DNA of 5,037 nt. Source: Planctomycetota bacterium. GTDB lineage: Bacteria; Planctomycetota; Phycisphaerae; UBA1845; PWPN01. The notes under the pieces were generated by a model, which was not told where the DNA came from, did no database searches, and was given only the letters and a program-made list of their open reading frames with translations. The DNA is taken from the NCBI GenBank assembly GCA_020346805.1, contig CP070790.1, positions 2,803,154-2,808,190 of the forward strand, given 5' to 3'. Position numbers and translations under genes: made by a program. Shown here piece by piece: positions 1 to 5,037 of the stretch; the first letter of the stretch is position 1; each line of letters begins with the position of its first letter.

Positions 1-346
1 CGTTGGTTCCCCTGGTATGAAAAAAGCTTCGCTGGCCGCTGCTTAAAACACAAACAAAGGTAAAAGGTGTGTGCGAGTTGTCGGAACGAATAATACCCTG
101 GTTACCCACCCCGTAACGTTTGGTTTCGTTGATGACAAACTCGCCCGGCAGATCGTTACCCACCTTGACGATCACATCGCAGTCTATGCCCATCTTGGCC
201 AGGGCAATCGAACAATTGACCGCATTTCCTCCGGTGGTCATGGTCAGTTTATCGAAAAACCTCAGCCCCCCCGGCGAAGGATAATCATCGATGGTCTGGC
301 TGATGGCATCGACCGCACATATTCCAACGTTGACAATATCACTCAT
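1..346 (-). CDS. PfkB-family carbohydrate kinase, N-terminal part (cut by left window edge)
   Basis: Only the first 115 residues are visible; the rest lies beyond base 1. The fragment starts M-S-D-I-V-N-V-G and fits the PfkB/ribokinase fold. It has the early Gly-Asp region (G8, D13) that contacts the sugar. The PfkB signature GGNAVN lies at residues 39-44 and runs into S-I-A-L-A-K-M-G. A KVGNDLPGEF stretch follows at 61-70, and the segment ending FFHTRGTN (108-115) matches the family position before the substrate-binding Asn. Family members phosphorylate sugars or nucleosides with ATP in the cytoplasm; the substrate cannot be told from this part, and the catalytic Asp/anion hole is not visible. 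The ATG at 346 is preferred because it places the conserved strand right at the N-terminus. An in-frame ATG at 361 would add five residues. Neither has a clear Shine-Dalgarno sequence, which fits translational coupling to the gene upstream, with which it overlaps by 8 bases. A run of seven G lies at codons 25-27. Confidence 0.9.
   Translation of the reverse strand, partial: MSDIVNVGICAVDAISQTIDDYPSPGGLRFFDKLTMTTGGNAVNCSIALAKMGIDCDVIVKVGNDLPGEFVINETKRYGVGNQGIIRSDNSHTPFTFVCVLSSGQRSFFHTRGTN
339..346 (-). other. 8-base gene overlap ATGAGTGA (stop/start coupling)
   Basis: The TGA stop of the membrane glycosyltransferase (341-339) lies inside the first three codons of the kinase (ATG AGT GAT). The sequence shows the overlap directly. 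Because no good ribosome binding site precedes the kinase ATG, I infer that ribosomes finishing the upstream gene re-initiate here. The overlap would be 23 bases if the alternative ATG at 361 is used. Confidence 0.7.
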
Positions 347-2408
347 CTGACGACAACTCATACAAGGTAGCGTATACCCGCCCGGTCTCCGGAATACTAA
401 ACGATTCGGACTCCTTTAAGCCCTCCGCCTCCAAGCGAGCAAACAAATCCGCATTTATCCGTGAATCATAACCGTAAGTTCCTGCCAGCCGATCCATCTC
501 ACCCCAATGCACAAAAATATGGGTGATGCTCCGCCGCCCCAGCCACTGTATTACGGCTTTGGCATCCGGCAGGCTTCGAATCGCATCGGTTAACGGGTGT
601 CTATTAAAAACCACTGCATATTCGCAGGGAACTTTCACATAAAAAGACCGGGCATCCCCGACCATCATTACCCTGGCGTCTCGACCGAGTGTATTAAGGG
701 GATGTTCTTTGACGAACCAGTCGGTACGCCCGTAGGCATTGATCGGCCTGCCCTCGTGCCGCGTGTGATGATAATAAAGCGAGCCGATTTGGTAAAGATT
801 CCATCCCCCTCCCACAATCAGCACCACCCACATCAGCCTGATGGCGGCCACGGAACGCAGTCTGCCAAACAACTGACCCGCCAAAACAATCATCGGCATC
901 AGCATGACCACCGCAAAGCGGGCAAACAAATGTGTGGCCGATACCCATACCACCAACTGCCAGATAAATACAATAAGCAATCCCATCGTCCACCGGTCTC
1001 GATTGATTATCGCACCTACCGCAGCCAACACAAACAGCAACACACCCATGCGATAATCGCCGACTGTACGCCGTAAGGCGGATATTCCCATACAGACATT
1101 GGATTGTCTTACCGCCTCGGCACTGTGGGCATGCTGCCAGCGGGCTTCCAACTCCGCATCCCACACCTCTTCGGTGGCATCAAAAACTGAATAGGCCAGC
1201 GGAAAAACCGGATTGCCGGTGTTAGTCACATTACGGATCATCCACGGCAAAAACATAATCACCGCACCGAGGCCGAACAGTACAAATCCCTTAACACGTT
1301 TCTGAACGGCAAGGGACGTACAAAACGGCAAAATTGAAAAAGGTAACGCGATCAACGGAATGGCGGTATATTTGTAGCCGCACGACAAACCAACCAAGAT
1401 CCCCGCCACCAGCAGCCAGCGGCCCGACCGGTCTTTACTACCCCCGGCACAAATAATCGCCGCCAGGCCGCACATCCCCAAAGCCAGCATGCCCACTTCG
1501 ACAAAGGCAATCCCCGCCAGATAAGCGATCCAGGGCAGCGAGCCTGCCAATAATCCGGTCATTACGCCGGCCATCGGCGAATACTTTCTGCCCACCAGCC
1601 AGGCGGCCGCCACCAACAAACATCCCAAGGCCACGTTTGCCATCACCGCCATAAACGAAGCTTCAACAGCATCGCCCCGCAGATGCATCATCAGCAAGGC
1701 CAACATCTCGTAGGCCAGCGGAAAATTGCTGTACACATTGTTGGCTAGAAAAGTGATCTGTCCCGCCTGGTAAAATGTCTTGGGAACCGCCAGATGGTAT
1801 TCAAGTACGTCGTAGCCGTTGGCCTCTTCCGCCCACAAAATCCCCGGCGGCAAACAGGCTGCCAATATCGCAATCGCCAGAAACGGGCATAAAACCAGCC
1901 AAAACCAATGAAAGCCTTTAAGTCCATCGGTAGGTACACATTTCACGTCATTCCCCGACTCGATCGGGGAATCCAGCTCTTGTGGCATGCCTATCCCGAT
2001 GTCCATCGGGACGTGGGCATGTTTAATGTGCGCACCCTTGCGAATATCCAGCACCAGTCGAACAAGACCGGCCACTGCCAGAATAGCCACCAGAGCAAAA
2101 GCCGTCGTTTTGTTTAATATACCTGCCGCCCCCAGTCCCAGAACCATCAACGAAAGCAGGCCGACTCCCAATCCCGCACCGACAACCAGCCGGTTACGCC
2201 AAGGCTCCGCCCCCAAGCCCAGCAGTTGCACAATCCACCCGCCGGCCAATCCCGCCGAGGCAATTACCGCCAACGCCGCCAGTCCTTCCATCAGCAGGAC
2301 GGCCAGGGCCACCACCGACTCGGTAACGATTATGCCGCCGACGATCAAAACCGCCGCCAGCAGCAGCATCCCCCGCGACTGCCATAATTGTCTCTGCCCG
2401 TCATCCAT
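339..2408 (-). CDS. Polytopic membrane glycosyltransferase, GT-C superfamily (GT39/ArnT-like)
   Basis: This 689-residue protein has about 13 hydrophobic segments, near residues 14-36, 38-62, 73-96, 102-121, 168-190, 249-272, 277-300, 301-321, 331-364, 374-392, 454-470, 474-492, 495-515 and 523-541 (some may merge). A polar loop after the 168-190 segment carries WAEEANGYDVLEYHLAVPK (192-210) and NNVYSNFPLAYEML (223-236). This is the kind of acidic first periplasmic loop that holds the catalytic carboxylate in GT-C enzymes; D200 and E203 are candidates. A soluble domain (about 555-689) with VGDARSFYVKVP (583-594) ends the protein. GT-C enzymes transfer sugars from polyprenyl-phosphate donors to lipids, glycans or proteins outside the membrane; donor and acceptor here are unknown. 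Two features stand out: about four extra membrane segments precede the GT-C-like part, and a palindromic repeat encodes residues 130-155 in the loop between them. The start has only a weak upstream GGGG; M14 (base 2369) is an alternative. The gene begins 63 bases after the sulfatase stop. Confidence 0.82.
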   Translation of the reverse strand: MDDGQRQLWQSRGMLLLAAVLIVGGIIVTESVVALAVLLMEGLAALAVIASAGLAGGWIVQLLGLGAEPWRNRLVVGAGLGVGLLSLMVLGLGAAGILNKTTAFALVAILAVAGLVRLVLDIRKGAHIKHAHVPMDIGIGMPQELDSPIESGNDVKCVPTDGLKGFHWFWLVLCPFLAIAILAACLPPGILWAEEANGYDVLEYHLAVPKTFYQAGQITFLANNVYSNFPLAYEMLALLMMHLRGDAVEASFMAVMANVALGCLLVAAAWLVGRKYSPMAGVMTGLLAGSLPWIAYLAGIAFVEVGMLALGMCGLAAIICAGGSKDRSGRWLLVAGILVGLSCGYKYTAIPLIALPFSILPFCTSLAVQKRVKGFVLFGLGAVIMFLPWMIRNVTNTGNPVFPLAYSVFDATEEVWDAELEARWQHAHSAEAVRQSNVCMGISALRRTVGDYRMGVLLFVLAAVGAIINRDRWTMGLLIVFIWQLVVWVSATHLFARFAVVMLMPMIVLAGQLFGRLRSVAAIRLMWVVLIVGGGWNLYQIGSLYYHHTRHEGRPINAYGRTDWFVKEHPLNTLGRDARVMMVGDARSFYVKVPCEYAVVFNRHPLTDAIRSLPDAKAVIQWLGRRSITHIFVHWGEMDRLAGTYGYDSRINADLFARLEAEGLKESESFSIPETGRVYATLYELSSDE
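1950..1972. repeat. Perfect inverted repeat, 9-base arms (ATTCCCCGA / TCGGGGAAT)
   Basis: The arms at 1950-1958 and 1964-1972 are exact reverse complements around the 5-base loop CTCGA. The outer ATTCCC/GGGAAT ends resemble Neisseria dRS3-type repeats (ATTCCC, spacer, GGGAAT), although the spacer is 11 here instead of 8. It lies inside coding sequence, so it is not an ordinary terminator. Confidence 0.85.
1986..2021. repeat. Nested inverted repeat, inner 8-base arms and outer 6-base arms
   Basis: Inner arms TCCCGATG (1994-2001) and CATCGGGA (2004-2011) are exact reverse complements with two bases between them. Outer arms CATGCC (1986-1991) and GGCATG (2016-2021) also pair exactly, separated from the inner stem by a small asymmetric internal loop (2 bases against 4). 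The whole forms one long hairpin in either strand and is the second half of the compound element. Confidence 0.8.
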
Positions 2409-2442
2409 GCCGATAGATTAGCCCCAACCGGCAAAATCCGAA

Positions 2443-2451
2443 AGTATAACA
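2443..2451 (-). promoter_or_regulatory. Possible weak extended -10 promoter (TGTTATACT)
   Basis: In the 63-base gap before the glycosyltransferase, the minus strand reads TG-T-TATACT, which matches the extended -10 form TGnTATAAT with one mismatch. No convincing -35 box lies 16-18 bases upstream. If used, transcription would start near 2436 with a leader of about 28 bases. The gap contains no hairpin-plus-T-run terminator, so readthrough from the sulfatases is at least as likely. Confidence 0.2.
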
Positions 2452-2471
2452 GGAGGACAAAAGTCTACCAT

Positions 2472-4025
2472 TTATTTCGACAGTTCCTTGGCCATCTGTT
2501 GATCGATGTACTCCCGCATTTGCATCTCCGCGGCTTCCCGATCGGGAGGTACGTTGGGCCTGGCGATTTGTTGCGCTTCCAGGTCCAGGTATACGCTGGC
2601 TTCGGCACGAAACACAAACAAGACCATCAGGGCCTCTTGGAAAAGATCTATCTGAGATTGGTACTTCGGATCTTCATAAAGGTTATCGAGCTCCTGCGGA
2701 TCTTTCTTCAAATCGAAAAACAGCGACTTGCCCGGCCCACTATGGTGCAGCAGCTTGTGGCTTTTGGATCGGACCATGGTATAAGGTCCACATTCGGCAA
2801 AGACCAGTTTCCGCGTTAGTTGTTCACCCGCAAGGATGGGGCCCAAGGGCCGGCCCCGCATGTCCGGGCCGAGCTCGCAGCCGGCCTCTCGAATAATAGT
2901 ACCGGTCACGTCCAATGAATTAACCAGACTGTCGCTCACCTTGCCGGCATGCCGACCATCAGGGAACTTAACAATCAGCGGCACCTTGATAAGCGGATCG
3001 TACATATGATTGCCCTTGAGCAGCATATGATGAAAGCCCATGAATTCACCATGGTCGGCGGTGTAGATAACCAGTGTATTGTCGTACAGGCCTTTACCTT
3101 TGAGTGTCTCGATCATTCGCCCCACCTGGTCGTCGATCTGCGAGATGGTGGCATAGTAGTAGGCCATTACCCGGCGAAGTGCAGGCAGGGTGAGTTTGCT
3201 GTTGTCGAAATAACCCCGCCCCAAAGCCCGGTCGCAGGCCAACTGCCGATCCGTCCAACCCGGCAAGATGGTCAGCTTGGCCGGATCGTACATCGTGTTC
3301 CAGGGCGCCGGCGGATCGAAGGGATGATGCGGCTTGATGAATCCCACCATCAGCAGGCCGAGCCGACTCGATTCCCATTGACCGAGTTCATGGACCGCGC
3401 GGTTGCCGATCCAGGTGGTCGAGTGGTGTTCTTCCGACAGGTTGGAAACCATTGCCCCGAAGGTTTGCCAGTATTGATCGGGGGCCCGTTTGCGAAAATG
3501 CCCTACCTGGTCGATCAGATCCAGCGAATCAATCAGGCCGCGTTCCCGCAGGTAGCGGTGATAATCGTCAACCAGTCGGCCGTCGCCGTGCTGCTCGGCC
3601 AATTCCAGCTCGTCAAAACCAACGTCGAGGTAAGCGGGCATGAAATGCATCTTGCCCACCGCCTTGGTTTTATAGCCGGCTTCACGCAGGATATTGGCGA
3701 AGGTTGGCGTTCCCGGCTGCAAGGTGCAGCGATTGCTCCGGCCGCCATGCTGCCGAACGTATTGACCGGTCAGCAGTGAGTAGCGCGAAGGCGTACACAC
3801 CGGCCAGACGCAAAAGCTGTTGTTAAATAACACACCGTCCCGGGCCAGGCGATCCAGGTTGGGAGTTTTGACATCCGGATTGCCCATCGCCCCCAGGCAG
3901 TCGAATCGATGCTGATCGGCATAAATAACAAGTACATTGGGCCGGTTAGAACCCTGCCCCCGGGCGCTGTCAATACAGAATTGCACCAAAAAAATAATCC
4001 CGATGAAAATTATTATACGAAACAT
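2472..4025 (-). CDS. Secreted S1-type (formylglycine) sulfatase
   Basis: The protein has 517 residues from the ATG at 4025, a normal length for an S1 sulfatase. It hydrolyses sulfate esters; the substrate is not evident, though exported planctomycete enzymes of this kind often act on sulfated polysaccharides. The N-terminus has F-R followed by a hydrophobic core (4-18) and S-A-R-G-Q (20-24), consistent with a Sec signal peptide. C17 lacks a good lipobox. The core opens RPNVLVIYADQ, with D37 as a likely calcium ligand. The formylglycine motif is C77-T-P-S-R81, so the Cys type, which needs a maturase not seen here. Further expected active-site residues are K125 and H127 (GKMH), H233/H234 (IKPHHPFDPP), D324/H325 (TADHGE) and K337. 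The C-terminal subdomain shows FFDLKKDPQELDNL (436-449), then a charged, probably helical tail. The start at 4025 is chosen over an in-frame ATG at 4043 because AGGAGG sits 9 bases before it. The gene follows another sulfatase by 52 bases. Confidence 0.95.
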   Translation of the reverse strand: MFRIIIFIGIIFLVQFCIDSARGQGSNRPNVLVIYADQHRFDCLGAMGNPDVKTPNLDRLARDGVLFNNSFCVWPVCTPSRYSLLTGQYVRQHGGRSNRCTLQPGTPTFANILREAGYKTKAVGKMHFMPAYLDVGFDELELAEQHGDGRLVDDYHRYLRERGLIDSLDLIDQVGHFRKRAPDQYWQTFGAMVSNLSEEHHSTTWIGNRAVHELGQWESSRLGLLMVGFIKPHHPFDPPAPWNTMYDPAKLTILPGWTDRQLACDRALGRGYFDNSKLTLPALRRVMAYYYATISQIDDQVGRMIETLKGKGLYDNTLVIYTADHGEFMGFHHMLLKGNHMYDPLIKVPLIVKFPDGRHAGKVSDSLVNSLDVTGTIIREAGCELGPDMRGRPLGPILAGEQLTRKLVFAECGPYTMVRSKSHKLLHHSGPGKSLFFDLKKDPQELDNLYEDPKYQSQIDLFQEALMVLFVFRAEASVYLDLEAQQIARPNVPPDREAAEMQMREYIDQQMAKELSK

Positions 4026-4034
4026 ATTACTGAT

Positions 4035-4040
4035 CCTCCT
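4035..4040 (-). promoter_or_regulatory. Strong Shine-Dalgarno AGGAGG that sets the sulfatase start
   Basis: The minus strand reads AGGAGG, then 9 bases, then ATG at 4025. The alternative ATG at 4043 lies upstream of this site, would translate it as Arg-Arg, and has no Shine-Dalgarno sequence of its own. The shorter start also gives a conventional signal peptide. Confidence 0.75.
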
Positions 4041-4077
4041 CATGGCGGCAAAAACAATTTTAATTACTCATTTCCCG

Positions 4078-5037
4078 TCAAATCTCAATTTCCGGCAAAT
4101 TTTTGTAGGCCGGGTCGCCTTGTCCTTCCAGATAGGCCTGTATTTCAAGACGCAACTTCTTAGCCAAGTCCACGTGCGCGGGCTTGCGGTTTTTTTCCAA
4201 CAGCAGGTTATGTTGCTCGCCGGGATCGTTTTTAAGATCGTACAGATGGGCATCATCACTCCCGGCCAGAACAAACTTGGTATTATTAGTTCGAATCGAA
4301 CGTTTGGCTCTATCCGATCGGCCCAATTCACCGTACGAGAACGGGCGGTTGAACTTCTTACCCTCGACTGCGGGCCTCAGGCTGATTCCATGACAGTGCC
4401 CGGCCTGGTCGCCCAATCCGCAGTAGTCGAGGATGGTCGGCATGAGGTCCATCCCGGACGCGGGTGTATCGAGCCGCAAGCCGGCTTTAATCCTGCCCGG
4501 TAAACGCAGAATAAAAGGCACACGAAAGGCCTCTTCATAAAAATTGCCCTTGGAGAACGTGCCGTGGCTGCCCATCATCTCACCATGGTCGGCGGTAAAG
4601 ATGACTAATGTATTTTGTTCGTGACCCGAGTCTTTAAGGGCTCGCAACAGTTGCCCAACCCAATGGTCGACCTCAGCAACCAGACCATAATAAAGGGCGA
4701 TAAAACTACCCAACCCTTCGGGCGTCAGTGGCACCGCACCCGGTACCGGGCGGCGCGAGCCCTGGCCTTCCATGTCGTGGTACAGATTGGCGGGCACCGG
4801 CATCTTGGCCGGATCAAACATCCGCAGATAAGGCGGGGCGGCAATCAACAGGGCATGAGGATGCAGGATCGAACAGGTAAGACTGAAAGGTCCCTTGTGT
4901 TGTGAACGCAAATAACTGATAGCCCGCTGAGCCGTCCATGCGGTCAAGGTATGCTCCTTGGGAATATAGGTTTCACCCGCTTCGTTATGATGCGGCATCG
5001 AAAAACCTTTCTTCCCGGCGGTTAACATCATGTTGTC
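4078..5037 (-). CDS. S1-type sulfatase, C-terminal part (cut by right window edge)
   Basis: The open frame runs to the window edge, so the true start and the CxPSR active-site motif lie outside. Of the 319 visible residues, the early part shows CSILHPHALL (55-64), at the place of the substrate-side His motif (IKPHHP in the neighbouring sulfatase). TADHGEMMGSHGTFSKGNFYEE (148-169) carries the late metal-binding Asp-His (D150, H151) and catalytic Lys (K163). VPFILRLPG (173-181) continues the core. LYDLKNDPGEQHNLL (265-279) is the typical C-terminal subdomain motif. Compared with the next gene, about 180 N-terminal residues are missing. It shares motifs with that gene but differs in most other positions, so the pair are diverged paralogues, not a recent duplication. 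Export and substrate cannot be judged without the N-terminus. An internal Met-Met at 5031 is not a plausible start because the fold would be incomplete. Confidence 0.93.
   Translation of the reverse strand, partial: DNMMLTAGKKGFSMPHHNEAGETYIPKEHTLTAWTAQRAISYLRSQHKGPFSLTCSILHPHALLIAAPPYLRMFDPAKMPVPANLYHDMEGQGSRRPVPGAVPLTPEGLGSFIALYYGLVAEVDHWVGQLLRALKDSGHEQNTLVIFTADHGEMMGSHGTFSKGNFYEEAFRVPFILRLPGRIKAGLRLDTPASGMDLMPTILDYCGLGDQAGHCHGISLRPAVEGKKFNRPFSYGELGRSDRAKRSIRTNNTKFVLAGSDDAHLYDLKNDPGEQHNLLLEKNRKPAHVDLAKKLRLEIQAYLEGQGDPAYKNLPEIEI

Larger units (their letters stand above)
1946..2021. repeat. Compound palindromic repeat element inserted in frame in the glycosyltransferase gene
   Basis: Two inverted repeats lie 13 bases apart. 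The plus strand around the first reads CGTCATTCCCCGA...TCGGGGAATCCAG, which resembles a widely dispersed bacterial palindromic repeat whose translated form is often seen as VIPRLDRGIQ; that recognition is from memory. On the coding strand it gives residues 130-155 of the glycosyltransferase, a hydrophilic stretch including QELDSPIESGNDV, in an otherwise short loop between hydrophobic segments 102-121 and 168-190. The reading frame stays open. The outer boundaries are estimated from the hairpins and there is no visible target-site duplication. Confidence 0.65.

Noticed and set aside
266..272. Seven-base C run (G run on the coding strand) near the kinase start, a possible phase-variation tract.
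   Set aside because: Seven bases is short for slippage-based switching, the frame is intact, and it simply encodes Pro-Gly-Gly in a conserved loop.
1908..2117. Plus-strand frame containing the peptide VIPRLDRGIQ.
   Set aside because: That peptide is a well-known spurious translation of palindromic repeats; it was useful for recognising the repeat but is not a gene.
2451..2457. AGGAGGA on the plus strand, resembling a Shine-Dalgarno site for a plus-strand gene.
   Set aside because: No start codon lies at a suitable distance, and the plus-strand frames here read against a well-supported sulfatase gene.
2536..2547. Perfect 12-base palindrome TCCCGATCGGGA within the sulfatase gene, similar to the core of the 1950-2011 hairpins.
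   Set aside because: It lacks the flanking bases of the repeat, sits in ordinary coding sequence (Pro-Asp-Arg), and a 12-base palindrome in GC-rich DNA can occur by chance.
3046..3062. A 17-base identity (TCACCATGGTCGGCGGT) shared with the other sulfatase near 4579-4595, a possible direct repeat.
   Set aside because: It encodes the conserved TADHGE metal-binding motif in both paralogues, so shared ancestry and function explain it.
2949..3779. Long plus-strand open frame opposite the complete sulfatase.
   Set aside because: It is antisense to a gene with all active-site motifs, has no recognisable domain, and is explained by the codon bias of the minus-strand gene.

Overview
The window is a compact block of four genes, all on the minus strand, with no RNA genes, CRISPR arrays, transposases or phage genes. 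Read in the direction of transcription (right to left), the order is: the C-terminal part of a sulfatase (cut by the right edge), a complete secreted sulfatase, a large polytopic membrane protein of GT-C glycosyltransferase type, and the N-terminal third of a PfkB-family sugar kinase (cut by the left edge). The gaps are 52 and 63 bases, and the last two genes overlap by 8 bases, so the block looks like one operon or part of a longer one.

The sequence resembles Planctomycetota or a related PVC lineage. The reasons are tandem S1-type sulfatases, a PfkB kinase whose N-terminus resembles those I know from planctomycetes, a glycosyltransferase with an EYHL/VPK loop, and moderate GC content. This is recognition from memory, not a database result, and the genus cannot be named.

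Region by region: 4078-5037 is a sulfatase fragment with the late metal-binding motif but no visible CxPSR active site. 4025-2472 is a sulfatase with a signal peptide, an intact C-T-P-S-R formylglycine motif and a strong Shine-Dalgarno sequence that points to the second in-frame ATG as the start. 2408-339 is a membrane protein with about 13 predicted membrane segments and a soluble C-terminal domain. 346-1 is the kinase.

A plausible joint role is handling of sulfated glycans: exported sulfatases remove sulfate, and the kinase phosphorylates a sugar or nucleoside in the cytoplasm. The glycosyltransferase would instead decorate an envelope component, and its link to the sulfatases is not obvious.

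The most unusual feature is a compound palindromic repeat of about 76 bases (1946-2021) inside the glycosyltransferase reading frame. It consists of two hairpins and encodes a hydrophilic insert in a predicted cytoplasmic loop. It looks like a dispersed genomic palindromic element that has been accommodated in frame. I found no clear evidence of an entirely new system.
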